This document shows positions 13,616 through 23,489 of a stretch of DNA of 26,236 nt, in pieces (position 1 is the stretch's first letter; every line of letters starts with the position of its first letter). The DNA lies in IMG/VR virus record IMGVR_UViG_3300046336_000025, positions 1-26,236 of that record, one strand, 5' to 3'. The position numbers and the translations under genes were made by a program. Under the pieces are notes generated by a model. That model ran no database searches and had not been told where the DNA came from. It worked only from the letters and a program-made list of their open reading frames with translations. Source of the DNA: a virus.

Positions 13616-14124
13616 TGGAATTTCTAAAGACACTTGTACCTATGTTGGGAACAGCATTAGGTGGTCCTTTTGGTGGTATTGCTGCTGGCTTTATTGCAGA
13701 GAAGCTTGGTCTTGAAGGCAAGACAGTTGATGCTGTCACTAAAGCGTTGAGTGATAACAAGATGACTGCTGATCAAGTGACAGCTATTCGTTTGGCTGAA
13801 ATTGACTTCACTAAGTTCTTGGCTCAAAACGAAATCACCATTGCACAACTTGAAGTTACAAACACTCAAGGTGCACGAGAAATGCAAATGGCTGTTAAAA
13901 GCAGGACCCCAGACATTCTGGCTGTGATTATTGTGTCTGGATTTTTTGGTATTCTGATTACTATGATGATGGGGTTACTTACAGTATCTGACCAACAATC
14001 ATTGCTTATTCTTCTTGGTTCCTTGAGTGCTGGCTTTGGTGCAGTGTTGAATTTCTTTTTTGGTTCCAGCAGGGGATCACAGAACAAAGATGTACTATTA
14101 GCGAATAGCACCCCTGCAAAATAA
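13615..14124 (+). CDS. Holin, three-TM GTA-holin-like
   Basis: 169 residues. The N-terminus has a Gly-rich amphipathic helix (about 5-27, LGTALGGPFGGIAAGFIAEKLGL), the middle is a charged coiled-coil-like region (35-90), and the C-terminal half has two hydrophobic helices (about 98-116 and 123-143, LAVIIVSGFFGILITMMMGLL and LILLGSLSAGFGAVLNFFFG) ending FFGSSRGSQNKD. This layout and ending match the holin family known as GTA_holin_3TM. It would form the inner-membrane pores that release the lysozyme. ATG 13615 overlaps the lysozyme TAA and has GGGGAG 9-14 bases upstream; the GTG at 13606 would leave no room for that site. Confidence 0.82.
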   Translation: MEFLKTLVPMLGTALGGPFGGIAAGFIAEKLGLEGKTVDAVTKALSDNKMTADQVTAIRLAEIDFTKFLAQNEITIAQLEVTNTQGAREMQMAVKSRTPDILAVIIVSGFFGILITMMMGLLTVSDQQSLLILLGSLSAGFGAVLNFFFGSSRGSQNKDVLLANSTPAK

Positions 14125-14140
14125 CGAATGAGTACTGAAA

Positions 14141-16378
14141 ATGAAAGATGATTCTCTTAACCATGATGAACCAAAACAAACAATTGGTAATGTTCCTTTA
14201 GACCCTAACCAGTCTGCCAAGATTACTTCTTGGAAGAAAGAACCTTCCATTGCCCAACTCAAGCATGACATGGAACAAGCGGCTGGTGCACACAGTGCCC
14301 AGATGCTGAAAATTGGTGCATGGAATGATTTGATGGCAGTCAAGGGTAAAGCACGTCCTGCCAAGGTTAAGGGGCGTTCGTCAGTGCAGCCTAAACTTAT
14401 TCGGCGTCAGGCTGAGTGGCGTTATTCTGCATTGACTGAACCGTTCCTTGGAACCAATAAGCTCTATAAGATTAGTCCTCAGACCTTTGAAGATGCCCGT
14501 TCTGCCAAGCAGAATGAATTGTTGTTGAACTATCAATTTAGAACCAAACTCAATCGGGTTAATCTGATTGATGATTTTGTTCGTGCTACGGTGGATGAAG
14601 GTACTTGTGTCTTACGTGTGGGCTGGAATCGCAAGACAGTCATGGTCAAAGAGATGGCTCCGGTGTACTCATACTTCCCTGTGCAAACAGAGGAACAGAT
14701 ACAGGCACTGCAGCAAGGTATGGAGATGAAACAGACTGACCCTCGCATGTACGAGGAAGAGACTGATTCTGTATTGAAAGCCTCACTTGACTACTATGAG
14801 GAGACTGGTCAAACAGTCATGGCACAGCAGACTGGTGAACAAGAAGTTGAAGTTGAAAAGATTATCTTTAACCATCCCACCGTGGATGTCATGAATCCTG
14901 CCAATGTGGTGATTGATCCGTCTTGTCAGGGTGATGTGCTCAAGGCCAAGTTTGGTGTTGTTTCTTTTGAGACATGCAAGGCAGACCTTGAAGCTGAGAA
15001 AGATCGTTATACCAATTTGGATAAAGTGAATTGGGAAAATGCTGCTCCCTTGTCTGACAGTGAGTTTGCAACCAAAACACCGACAGACTTTCAATTTCAA
15101 GATGCCCCACGTAAAAAGATTGTGGCGTATGAGTATTGGGGCTTCTACGATATTCATGGTAAAGGTGAGCTGACCAGTATCGTGGCTACTTGGATCGGTA
15201 ATGTCATGATTCGTATGGAAGAAAATCCATACCCCGATAAAGCACTGCCGTTCGTTATCGCCAAGTATCTCCCGGTTAAACGTGAGTTATATGGTGAGCC
15301 TGATGCTGAGTTACTGGAAGATAACCAAGCAATCTTGGGTGCAGTATCTCGGGGCATGATTGATTTGTTGGGTCGTTCAGCCAACGGTCAACAAGGTTTT
15401 GCCAAGGGTATGTTGGACCCCTTGAATCGCCGCCGTTATGAGAATGGGCAAGACTATGAGTTCAACCCTACGACTACACCCGCAGCAGGATTAATTGAAC
15501 ACAAGTACCCTGAACTTCCACAATCAGCTTTGATGATGTTAAATCTTCAGAACCAAGAAGCTGAAGCACTGACTGGAGTGAAATCCTTCGGTGGTGGTAT
15601 TTCCGGTGAAGCTTATGGTGACGTGGCTGCTGGTATTCGTGGTGTATTGGATGCAGCTTCCAAGCGTGAAATGGCTATCTTGCGTCGTTTGGCCAAGGCA
15701 ATTGCTGATGTTGGTTACAAGATTATCAAAATGAATGCGGTATTTCTGTCAGATAAGGAAGTGGTCCGGGTGACTAACACCGAGTTTGTTGAAATCAAAC
15801 GGGATGATCTGTCTGGCGATTTCGATCTGGAAGTGGATATTTCCACAGCTGAAGTGGATGATGCCAAAGCAAAAGACTTGGCTTTCATGATTCAAACTAT
15901 TGGCCCTAATGCTGGTCAAGAGATTACATTCATGGTGATGGCTGAGATTGCTGACTTGAAACGTATGCCAGCACTGGCAGAGAAACTGCGGCGGTATAAA
16001 CCAGAACCAACACCAGAACAACAAGAGTTGGCTAAACTTGAAGTGGAAGAGAAGCGTGCTACTGTGGCTAAAATCATGTCTGAAGCTGCGTTGAATCAAG
16101 CTAAAGCTGCAGAATCTCAATCGAAGAAAGATGAGATGGATTTGAATTATGTGGAACAAGATACTGGCACCCACCATGCTCGTGATATGGAACGCATGAA
16201 AGCACAAGCAGAAGGTAATCAGAACCTTCAAATTACTAAAGCACTAACTGCAGCAAGAAAAGAAGGTGAACAAGCACCTGATTTAGCTGCAGCGATTGGA
16301 TTCAACCAAGTTAGTGATAAACTTAATGATGCACCAAGACAAGGTTATTCTTCCCTTGGTTCAAATATTTCCCTTTAA
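14141..16378 (+). CDS. Portal protein (N4 gp59-like)
   Basis: 745 residues, the size of N4-type portals (gp59, about 760). It forms the dodecameric ring at the head vertex through which DNA passes. Seen: a linker region with [24 protein letters not shown] (about 87-110), a beta-rich wing domain with [34 protein letters not shown] (about 245-265) and [11 protein letters not shown], and a long helical C-terminus from about 590, rich in Ala/Gln/Glu, that should form the barrel/crown. Such NPxNVxxDP motifs are typical of these portals. It lies between lysis genes and scaffold/capsid, as in N4. No strong Shine-Dalgarno is visible before the ATG. Confidence 0.92.
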   Translation: MKDDSLNHDEPKQTIGNVPLDPNQSAKITSWKKEPSIAQLKHDMEQAAGAHSAQMLKIGAWNDLMAVKGKARPAKVKGRSSVQPKLIRRQAEWRYSALTEPFLGTNKLYKISPQTFEDARSAKQNELLLNYQFRTKLNRVNLIDDFVRATVDEGTCVLRVGWNRKTVMVKEMAPVYSYFPVQTEEQIQALQQGMEMKQTDPRMYEEETDSVLKASLDYYEETGQTVMAQQTGEQEVEVEKIIFNHPTVDVMNPANVVIDPSCQGDVLKAKFGVVSFETCKADLEAEKDRYTNLDKVNWENAAPLSDSEFATKTPTDFQFQDAPRKKIVAYEYWGFYDIHGKGELTSIVATWIGNVMIRMEENPYPDKALPFVIAKYLPVKRELYGEPDAELLEDNQAILGAVSRGMIDLLGRSANGQQGFAKGMLDPLNRRRYENGQDYEFNPTTTPAAGLIEHKYPELPQSALMMLNLQNQEAEALTGVKSFGGGISGEAYGDVAAGIRGVLDAASKREMAILRRLAKAIADVGYKIIKMNAVFLSDKEVVRVTNTEFVEIKRDDLSGDFDLEVDISTAEVDDAKAKDLAFMIQTIGPNAGQEITFMVMAEIADLKRMPALAEKLRRYKPEPTPEQQELAKLEVEEKRATVAKIMSEAALNQAKAAESQSKKDEMDLNYVEQDTGTHHARDMERMKAQAEGNQNLQITKALTAARKEGEQAPDLAAAIGFNQVSDKLNDAPRQGYSSLGSNISL

Positions 16379-16401
16379 CCCTTATAGAAAGACCATTCAG
16401 C

Positions 16402-16758
16402 ATGTCTGAAGTCACCGTACAACAATTGGAAACTCAACGTGAAGGTATGAAACAAGCTGTTGAAATGCGTCAAGCAGTTCAACGTCTGACACAAAATGCA
16501 GACTTCCGTAAAGTAATCAACGAACAGTTCATGGAGAAGGAATGTGCACGTTATGTGCAAGCTTCCGGTGATCCTGCATTGAGTGAACGCAGTCAAAAGG
16601 ATGCCTTGGCCATTGCCCAAGCTGCTGGACATTTGAAGCGTTACCTGTCTGTGCTTATCCAGATGGGTAATGCTGCAGAAAATGAGCTAGATTCCATTGA
16701 TAGTGCTTTGGATGACGCTCGTGCTGAGACTGCACTTCCTATTGACAGTCTGGAGTAA
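16402..16758 (+). CDS. Small virion protein (N4 gp58-like position)
   Basis: 118 residues, almost wholly helical and charged, with an N-terminal coiled-coil-like half (QLETQREGMKQAVEMRQAVQRL) and an acidic C-terminus (ELDSIDSALDDARAET). It lies between portal and scaffold, the N4 gp58 slot. I recall conserved proteins of this size there, without a firmly assigned function; it may assist head assembly. The ribosome binding site is weak (AGAAAGA, 10 or more bases upstream). Confidence 0.65.
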   Translation: MSEVTVQQLETQREGMKQAVEMRQAVQRLTQNADFRKVINEQFMEKECARYVQASGDPALSERSQKDALAIAQAAGHLKRYLSVLIQMGNAAENELDSIDSALDDARAETALPIDSLE

Positions 16759-16763
16759 CCAGT

Positions 16764-17951
16764 ATGGCTATTCTTGACGACGAAGCCTTCTTGAATGAAG
16801 CTCCACCTTCAGCTACAGAAACTGTGGCTGGGGATACTCCACCTATTGTTGATGAAACTCCAGACGTTGTTGTAGAGCCTCCTGCTTCTGTCGTTGAGGA
16901 AGTAATTGAGACTCCAACACAGAAGCCAGAAACAGACACACCTGCTTCTGGGGAGAGTATTGAGTTGCCGAACCAAGAGAATGGTGAGGCAGACAATGCG
17001 CTCAGTCTCCCAAAAGCAGAGGAACCAGAGACTGAAACTGTTGTTAAAACAGTGGTTAAGCCTGAAGCCACAATCGAGGCAGTACCTGAAATTGTAAACT
17101 TTGAAGCCAAGTACAAAGAAGCTATGGCTCCTTTGAAGGCGAACGGCAAGACTATTGAAATTCAGTCTATGGACGAATTGAGGCAGCTTGCGTCAATGGG
17201 TGCTAATTTCACCCGCAAGATGCAAGACATCGCACCGCATCGCAAGATTCTTGCAATGCTTGAAAATAATGGTCTACTTGATGAAACAAAGTTATCTTTT
17301 TTCATTGACTTGGATAAAAAGAATCCAGAAGCCCTCAAGAAACTGATTAAAGATTCAGGTGTTGATCCGCTGGATATTGATGTGAGCAGTGAACCCGCTT
17401 ATAAAGCAGGCAATCATGTGGTGAGTGACAATGAAATTGCGTTTCGTGCAGTGTTGGAAGACTTACAGTCCACCCCAACTGGCCAAGAAACCATTTCGTT
17501 GATTAACGCATCATGGGATCAAGCCTCTAAAGAAGAATTGTGGAAAGCTCCAGAAGTAATGGCTACGATTCAACAGCAAAGAGAAAATGGTATCTACGAT
17601 ACTATCTCTGCTGAAATCAACCGTCAGGCTATGTTGGGCAAGATTTCTGCGGGTACTCCATTTATTCAAGCTTACTTGACTGTAGGCAATGAGTTGAATA
17701 CTCGCGGTGCATTTACTAATTTAAATGTACCAAGTAATAAAGGTGTGCAAAATGCGCCTACGCAAACTACTGCCCCTGTTATTGCGCCAGTAGCTACCCG
17801 TGTGGTGGCTCCTAAATCGCAAGTAGCAAATGGTGCAGCAGCAAATGCAGCAGCCTTTACACGCCAAACCCAAAAACGCGTCGTACCTGTAGTAAACCTA
17901 CAAAGTATGAGCGACGACGACTTTCTAAAGAATTGGCAAAACCGCCTTTAA
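16764..17951 (+). CDS. Scaffolding protein (N4 gp57-like)
   Basis: 395 residues directly upstream of the major capsid gene. Residues 1-115 are an acidic, Pro/Val/Thr/Glu-rich, low-complexity region; the middle (about 120-260) is helical and charged (FEAKYKEAMAPLKANGKTIE, MDELRQLASMGANFTRKMQDIAPHRK); residues ~310-370 are Ala/Pro/Thr-rich and disordered; and the end (SMSDDDFLKNWQNRL) is a short helix. An elongated, acidic, disordered-ended protein just before the capsid gene is typical for an internal scaffold. GGAG lies 9-12 bases before the ATG; the gene is 12 bp from the capsid start. Confidence 0.78.
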   Translation: MAILDDEAFLNEAPPSATETVAGDTPPIVDETPDVVVEPPASVVEEVIETPTQKPETDTPASGESIELPNQENGEADNALSLPKAEEPETETVVKTVVKPEATIEAVPEIVNFEAKYKEAMAPLKANGKTIEIQSMDELRQLASMGANFTRKMQDIAPHRKILAMLENNGLLDETKLSFFIDLDKKNPEALKKLIKDSGVDPLDIDVSSEPAYKAGNHVVSDNEIAFRAVLEDLQSTPTGQETISLINASWDQASKEELWKAPEVMATIQQQRENGIYDTISAEINRQAMLGKISAGTPFIQAYLTVGNELNTRGAFTNLNVPSNKGVQNAPTQTTAPVIAPVATRVVAPKSQVANGAAANAAAFTRQTQKRVVPVVNLQSMSDDDFLKNWQNRL

Positions 17952-17963
17952 GGATTGAACAAA

Positions 17964-19175
17964 ATGTTGAATTACAACGCCCCTATTTCGGGTAGCAAAT
18001 CATCTGTCGATGGTTCTGGCTCCAATCAAATGAACTCGTTTTACTGGTTGCGGAAATCTCTGATTGAAGCTCGCCGGGAACAGTTTTTTATGCCTTTGGC
18101 TTCGGTCACGAACATGCCAAAAAACTTTGGCAAGACTATCAAGGTCTATGAGTACGTGCCAATTCTAGATGACCGCAACGTGAACGATCAAGGTATTGAC
18201 GCTGCTGGTGTCACCATTGCCAATGGCAATTTGTATGGTTCGTCCAAAGACGTTGGCACGATTTCCAGCAAGCTGCCTCTGGTTGGTGAGAATGGTGGCC
18301 GTGTGAATCGTGTTGGTTTTACCCGTCTGTCGCGTGAAGCTTCGTTGCTGAAGTTTGGTTTTTTCTATGAATTCACCCAAGAGTCGATGGACTTTGACAG
18401 TGATGACATGCTGAAGGAACACTTGGCCCGTGAATTGATGAACGGTGCTACCAAGATCACGGAAGACGTGCTGCAAAAAGACTTGCTGGCTTCGGCTGGT
18501 GTGGTTTTGTATGCTGGTTCTGCCACTTCCAACGCTACCATCCGTGGTGAAGTCAGCGGCCCTAATCCAATTTCACTCTTGAGCTACAAGAACATCATGC
18601 GTTTGTCTTCGGTACTTGATGAAAATCGTACACCGAAACAAACCACGGTGATCTCTGGTTCACGTTATGTGGATACCAAAGTCATTGGTGCTGGCCGTAT
18701 TGCCTACATTGGTTCGGAGTTGGCTCCTGTCGTAATGGAAATTTTGGACAGTTTTGGCAACCCTGCTTTTGTAGCTGTGCAGCATTACTCTGATGCAGGT
18801 ACTGTTCTCAATGGTGAGATTGGTTCGGTTGGTCCTCTGCGTTTCGTACAAGTTCCTGACATGCTGCATTGGGCTGGCGCTGGTGCTACCGTTACTGCAA
18901 ATCCGGGCTACCGCACTACTACTGTGCTCGGCGTGGAAAAGTATGACGTGTACCCTGTGCTGGTGGTGGGTGATCAGTCCTTCACAACCATTGGTTTCCA
19001 GACCGATGGCAAAACTGTGAAGTTCACGGTTATGACCAAAATGCCGGGTCGTGAGACTGCTGATCGGAATGATCCTTATGGTGAAACTGGTTTTAGTTCG
19101 ATCAAGTGGTACTACGGTATTCTGGTCACACGTCCTGAACGTATCGGCTTGATGAAGTCGGTTGCTCCTATCTAA
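17964..19175 (+). CDS. Major capsid protein, N4 gp56 family
   Basis: 403 residues, close to the 401 of N4 gp56. It forms the icosahedral shell with an HK97-like fold. Typical elements are [20 protein letters not shown] (about 31-50), an E-loop-like region with [12 protein letters not shown], and [15 protein letters not shown] (about 164-178) followed by a beta-rich C-terminal domain. The ATG at 17964 is chosen because AAGGA lies 9-13 bases upstream; the upstream in-frame TTG (17955) abuts that site. It is flanked by the scaffold gene and by a strong terminator at 19191-19220, which allows high capsid expression. Family membership is from memory but the features fit well. Confidence 0.92.
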   Translation: MLNYNAPISGSKSSVDGSGSNQMNSFYWLRKSLIEARREQFFMPLASVTNMPKNFGKTIKVYEYVPILDDRNVNDQGIDAAGVTIANGNLYGSSKDVGTISSKLPLVGENGGRVNRVGFTRLSREASLLKFGFFYEFTQESMDFDSDDMLKEHLARELMNGATKITEDVLQKDLLASAGVVLYAGSATSNATIRGEVSGPNPISLLSYKNIMRLSSVLDENRTPKQTTVISGSRYVDTKVIGAGRIAYIGSELAPVVMEILDSFGNPAFVAVQHYSDAGTVLNGEIGSVGPLRFVQVPDMLHWAGAGATVTANPGYRTTTVLGVEKYDVYPVLVVGDQSFTTIGFQTDGKTVKFTVMTKMPGRETADRNDPYGETGFSSIKWYYGILVTRPERIGLMKSVAPI

Positions 19176-19190
19176 TCAGATAGATAATTG

Positions 19191-19221
19191 GAAAGAAGGG
19201 GAATGCTCCCCTTCTTTTCTT
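19191..19221 (+). terminator. Intrinsic terminator after the capsid gene
   Basis: A perfect 11-bp stem AAAGAAGGGGA/TCCCCTTCTTT (192-202 with 207-217 of the 19 kb block, that is 19192-19202 with 19207-19217) closes an ATGC loop, followed by TCTT. It lies 16 bp after the capsid stop. The 3' side runs into the TTCTTGGTTCC motif (19217-19227). Confidence 0.88.
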
Positions 19222-19245
19222 GGTTCCAATAACTAGGTAAATAAC

Positions 19246-19881
19246 ATGACTGAAAATGAACAACTCCTTGCAGACTCGGAGAATCAAGTTGAACAAGAAA
19301 ATGCTGAGATGGTTGAAGATGAACTGGCATTGTTGAAAGACCGTGCCAAACTGATGGGCATCAAATTCTCCAACAACATTCGCATTGAATCTTTGCGTGA
19401 AAAGATTGCAGCAAAACAAGCAGGTGAAGAAGTGTCCGATGAACCAGTGACCAAAGTGAATCCACTGGCTGCTGTCGGTGCTGCTGAAGAAGCGCCTCTT
19501 GTCAGACAAATGACGTTGCGTGAAATTATGGTTAAGGAACAGATGAAACTGGTACGCCTGCGTATTCAGAATCTGGACCCAAAAAAGAAAGACCTTCCCG
19601 GTGAAGTCTTGTGCGTGGCTAATGAATATCTGGGCACTATCAAGAAGTACATCCCATACGGTGAAGCAAGTGATGAAGGCTACCATGTGCCATTCTGTAT
19701 TTATACGGAAATGGAGTCACGGCGCTTCCAGAATGTGCGTACCTATACAGACAAGGCTACTGGCCAAATCCGTATTGAATCGTCTTGGGTGCGTGAGTTC
19801 TCCTTGGAAATACTGCCTCCTTTGACACAAGCTGAATTGACCCAATTGGCTTCTGCACAAGCGGCGGCTGGAAACAAATAA
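19246..19881 (+). CDS. Head-associated protein (N4 gp55-like position)
   Basis: 211 residues. An acidic N-terminus (1-25) is followed by LLKDRAKLMGIKFSNNIRIESLREKI (about 28-55), which looks like an HeH/LEM-type helix-hairpin-helix motif. The C-terminal half has LVRLRIQNLDPKKKDLPGEV, a region of beta strands and SWVREFSLEILPPLTQAEL near the end. I recall similar proteins directly downstream of capsid genes in N4-like and other large phages, with no precise function; head decoration or DNA-binding in the virion are possible. It lies between two terminators, so it may have a separate or read-through transcript. The ribosome binding site is AGGTAA, 7-12 bases upstream. Confidence 0.7.
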   Translation: MTENEQLLADSENQVEQENAEMVEDELALLKDRAKLMGIKFSNNIRIESLREKIAAKQAGEEVSDEPVTKVNPLAAVGAAEEAPLVRQMTLREIMVKEQMKLVRLRIQNLDPKKKDLPGEVLCVANEYLGTIKKYIPYGEASDEGYHVPFCIYTEMESRRFQNVRTYTDKATGQIRIESSWVREFSLEILPPLTQAELTQLASAQAAAGNK

Positions 19882-19899
19882 ACTACTTTGACCCACAAT

Positions 19900-19930
19900 G
19901 AACGGCCCTTTGATTGGGCCATTCTTATTT
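19900..19930 (+). terminator. Intrinsic terminator after the gp55-like gene
   Basis: GGCCC/GGGCC (19904-19908 with 19916-19920) with a 7-base loop, extended by GAA/TTC after one mismatch, then TTCTTATTT. It lies 20 bp past the stop codon. Confidence 0.7.
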
Positions 19931-19941
19931 AAGGAATTGAC

Positions 19942-20775
19942 ATGAGTAATGGTGCAGAAGTCGTAGCAGATGCCTTGATGGACTCTCTGCTAGTTGATGA
20001 GGTGTTCGCAGTTCCCACAGTTAATCTGAATGATCCAGCATTCAACTTTCCCAGTATTGTGGGAAACCCTCTTTACAACGCAGTATCTGAACTGACAAAT
20101 GAAGACCTCACCACACGTACTGTAGGTGGTACAGGTACGTATGACGCAATCATGGCGTCACAAGCTGTGCACTTAAAAGATGAATTTAATGCTGGTCGTA
20201 TCACTGGTGCTGAATACACCAAGGCTTATATTGCTCTGGCTCAAGCTGCATGTGGTCAAGCCATTCAATTTCTTCTGGGTAAAGATCAAGCTTATTGGGC
20301 ATCTGTAAATGCACAGGGACAAGCTCTTATTGCCAAGGTCCAGCTTGAGACTGCAAAAGCACAGTTAGCTATTGCTACGGCTGAAATGAAAAATCAGCGT
20401 GCTACATTTGCACTTAACAAGATACGTCTTGCCAATGAAGATGCACAATACGGTATTGCCAAGTACAACTTGGATAATATTCTGCCTGCTCAACTGACTC
20501 TAGTTAAAGAACAGGGTGAAGTACAACGTGCACAAACTATGGATGCTCGTTCTGATGCTGCTGCTGTAGCTGGTTCTGTCAAGTCTCAAAAGGACTTGTA
20601 TGCTCAACAGGTTATCAGCTACAAACGCAGTTCTGAAGTAAATGCAGCCAAAATCTTTACTGATGCTTGGGTGGCTGATTCTGCAATTCAAGACTCTCCA
20701 ATTGTTCCAACAGCATTTTCTAGTGCAAACATCTCATCTGTGTTGACATCCATTAAGACTCTTAACGGTCTGTAA
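19942..20775 (+). CDS. Virion protein with central coiled coil (N4 gp54-like position)
   Basis: 277 residues. The first ~65 residues are loop/strand-like (FAVPTVNLNDPAFNFPSIVG). Residues ~80-225 are helical, with runs of Ala, Gln and Lys such as KVQLETAKAQLAIATAEMKNQ, an extended coiled coil. The C-terminus is Ser/Thr-rich. It lies after the capsid and gp55-like genes in the N4 gp54 position; proteins in this block of N4 are internal or ejected virion components, so it may be ejected or line the portal. AAGGA is 8-12 bases before the ATG. Confidence 0.65.
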   Translation: MSNGAEVVADALMDSLLVDEVFAVPTVNLNDPAFNFPSIVGNPLYNAVSELTNEDLTTRTVGGTGTYDAIMASQAVHLKDEFNAGRITGAEYTKAYIALAQAACGQAIQFLLGKDQAYWASVNAQGQALIAKVQLETAKAQLAIATAEMKNQRATFALNKIRLANEDAQYGIAKYNLDNILPAQLTLVKEQGEVQRAQTMDARSDAAAVAGSVKSQKDLYAQQVISYKRSSEVNAAKIFTDAWVADSAIQDSPIVPTAFSSANISSVLTSIKTLNGL

Positions 20776-20797
20776 ACAATAAGCAGAGGAATGCAAT

Positions 20798-23473
20798 ATG
20801 TGTTTTAGTGATGAAGAAGTAATCACTGTTGGTTCCTCTGCTTATAACTTAGCGGGGGATGTTAGTAGTCGTGATAATTTCATAAAGAATAACATCCTCA
20901 GCATGATTTTCTCTGGTACTTCAAAAGGAGGATTGGGTAAAGGTATTGTTGATGCTCACATTGCAGGACCAGCAACTGCATACTCTCGATTTTATAAATG
21001 GGCGGAGAGTTCAGGATACAACACACAGGTTGGTAATCTTGGGGGGTTAATCTATAGCTCAGATTCTCTGACAGCTGCAGGCTTTGTTTTCTTGGTTCCT
21101 GTGAAGTCTACTCATGACCAAAGAGCCATCTCATTTACTACATCAGCATTAGATTTGAACCTTGTTGCTCTTGAATGGATTATTAAGAATGCTCCTACAA
21201 ACAGAAGTAAAACTTTCAAGGCTACCTTAGAAAAATCACCGGGATTTTTAGGAACACTGACGGGTAAGCTACTTATTACTTACTCAGACAACACTACTGC
21301 AACTTTTACCCCAACGTACAACCTAACTAATAACATGCCTGTGGTACATCTGTATCATGAGGAACGTCTTAAAGTATCTCAGGTGGTTACAGATACTGGT
21401 TGGTTAACCGCATCACCACCAGTTAAAGTAGATTTCACTGGAAGTCCAATTACTGTTGCTCAAAATATTGAGCAAAACGAAGTAACGACAACAGTTACTT
21501 CGTACTCAGATGGCACACCAACAAATACATCAGTTAGTGATACTGTACAAAACCTTGCTTTCAATAAGATCACGGGTAGATATACCAAAGTAACTACTAT
21601 AGTTGCTACACCAACTGTTAAAGGTAAAGTAATTACACTTGTACAAGATGAAGAATCTTTTTACAACGTCTTGACTTCTTCAAGTATTTCCACCAGTTCA
21701 GAAATTATTGATGGAGTTACTGTAACTACAGAAACAACTGTCGTTACTCCCTACCTTGAAGTTTATTGGAAATATAAACAAGTAAGTACTGCTGATACTC
21801 AAGAAAAGTGGTTGCCTTACTTATTGACGTTGTACCAAAAAAGTACAAGCACTACGGGAGATTCATTACTGTTTAATACTCCTGCAACCATACAGAAGTT
21901 CTTTCCAGTCATTCCATTGCGTAGAGATAACGTAATGGTTGATGAAGCCCACTTCCCAACACAGTATGGTTGGAATAGAAAAGCATTTAGGAAATGTTTT
22001 GGAACCAAAAAGAAATACGACAACTTGATTACTTCATTGGCTGACAATCCATCACTGAGTGATATTGACCATGCTTGGGTTGTGTTTGGTGTTTCACTGA
22101 GTACCAAGCAACAAGACGGTCAAAAGTATTTGTATGAGTTTTTCAAGAATTTTTCTGATACAACAATCAGTGCAGTAGGTACATATAAAAGCCCTTCTGC
22201 TTTTGAAAGTGCATGGGCAACATATATAGCTGCACTGCAAACATCTACAAACGATGAATCTGGTACTGCCCCAACTCGTCCTGTTGCTCCAATAGCACAG
22301 GAATATACCCTTACTGTTAATGCTTCTGCTGCAGCACAAGATTGGCTGTATAACACATCTATTACTTGTCGTGGTGGCGGTCAAACTGTTGGTAATGGCT
22401 TTCATGCAAAGGCATTAGGTAAAGTTGGCCATTGTTGGGTGTATGTAAAAGGCACCATAACATTGAGCATTCCAACGTATGTTTCAGGTGATGGGGGTAT
22501 TGGTGACACTCTTCAATATGTACCTACAGCAACAACAATTATTGGTTTTGGGAAACAAACAACTGAAGATATTTGGGTAGAGTATGACTTTTATGACTTG
22601 GTTCACGTCAATAATGTGTATCAAGGGATAACTGCAACCACGTTGGGAACAACTGTTGTTGCCAGTACAGATGAAAACTCCAGCTTTATCATCCCATTAC
22701 ATGAAAGTGTGTTTAGTGATTTAACCTTGGTTCGCAGAACACAATTGAGTTTGGAGTGTTCATTTCTTGTTATCAATTACTACGACAAGCAGTATATCCC
22801 TTGGTATGCCACTAGCTTTTTCCAGATTGTTATTGTTGTGGCTATTATTGTTATTGCTATTTTTACTGGATATGTTGGTCCAGAATCTGCAGGTGTACTT
22901 GGAACTAATGCAGCAGTAGGGGCTACGCTTGGATTTACAGGTACTGCAGCAATTGTTGCTGGTGCTATTGCCAATGCTGTAGCTGCAGCAATCATTTCTG
23001 CAATGATCACCAAAGTAGCCATCAGTGCTCTTGGTGAAGATGTTGGTCAGATTGTTGGTTTCATTGTTTCAGTGGTCACCATCAACTTGATGAGTTCTTC
23101 TGGTCCATTCAATCTTGCTGACTCTTGGACACAGATGACCAAAGCAGACAACCTCATCAGGCTGTCTATGAGTGGTGTCCAACAATATGGTGCCCAATTA
23201 CAGAGTAAAGCAATGGAAATCAATGCCAAGACTCAAGCCTTGATGCTGGAGAGTAACAAGGCATTGGAAGAAATCAATCGCCTTACCCAAGAGTTGATGG
23301 GAGACACTGGTGTGAATCCCACAACAATCACTGACGCAATACGCTATGCTGCTGAAAACCCTGCACAGTTCTTCAACAGAACTACAATGACAGGCACTGA
23401 GATTGCTGCAATCTCCATTCAACTCGTGGAAAACTTTCCTGCTCCACAACTCGCACTCCCTTACCTTGACTAA
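20798..23473 (+). CDS. Large virion protein with C-terminal hydrophobic segments (N4 gp53-like position)
   Basis: 891 residues, unrecognised beyond its position. Residues 1-110 contain a helical/amphipathic start (NFIKNNILSMIFSG) and a conserved-looking GIVDAHIAGPATAYSRFYKW (about 52-71). The next ~520 residues are mostly beta-type, Thr/Val-rich with repeated TTV/VTS strands. Near the C-terminus are hydrophobic helices at about 668-690 (FFQIVIVVAIIVIAIFTGYV), 700-735 (Ala/Gly-rich) and 745-763, then a coiled coil to the end. A protein that is soluble in the virion but has late membrane-like segments suggests one that inserts into the host envelope on ejection; this is inference. AGAGGA is 8-13 bases upstream. 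Confidence 0.65.
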   Translation: MCFSDEEVITVGSSAYNLAGDVSSRDNFIKNNILSMIFSGTSKGGLGKGIVDAHIAGPATAYSRFYKWAESSGYNTQVGNLGGLIYSSDSLTAAGFVFLVPVKSTHDQRAISFTTSALDLNLVALEWIIKNAPTNRSKTFKATLEKSPGFLGTLTGKLLITYSDNTTATFTPTYNLTNNMPVVHLYHEERLKVSQVVTDTGWLTASPPVKVDFTGSPITVAQNIEQNEVTTTVTSYSDGTPTNTSVSDTVQNLAFNKITGRYTKVTTIVATPTVKGKVITLVQDEESFYNVLTSSSISTSSEIIDGVTVTTETTVVTPYLEVYWKYKQVSTADTQEKWLPYLLTLYQKSTSTTGDSLLFNTPATIQKFFPVIPLRRDNVMVDEAHFPTQYGWNRKAFRKCFGTKKKYDNLITSLADNPSLSDIDHAWVVFGVSLSTKQQDGQKYLYEFFKNFSDTTISAVGTYKSPSAFESAWATYIAALQTSTNDESGTAPTRPVAPIAQEYTLTVNASAAAQDWLYNTSITCRGGGQTVGNGFHAKALGKVGHCWVYVKGTITLSIPTYVSGDGGIGDTLQYVPTATTIIGFGKQTTEDIWVEYDFYDLVHVNNVYQGITATTLGTTVVASTDENSSFIIPLHESVFSDLTLVRRTQLSLECSFLVINYYDKQYIPWYATSFFQIVIVVAIIVIAIFTGYVGPESAGVLGTNAAVGATLGFTGTAAIVAGAIANAVAAAIISAMITKVAISALGEDVGQIVGFIVSVVTINLMSSSGPFNLADSWTQMTKADNLIRLSMSGVQQYGAQLQSKAMEINAKTQALMLESNKALEEINRLTQELMGDTGVNPTTITDAIRYAAENPAQFFNRTTMTGTEIAAISIQLVENFPAPQLALPYLD

Positions 23474-23489
23474 TAAGGATATATATACT

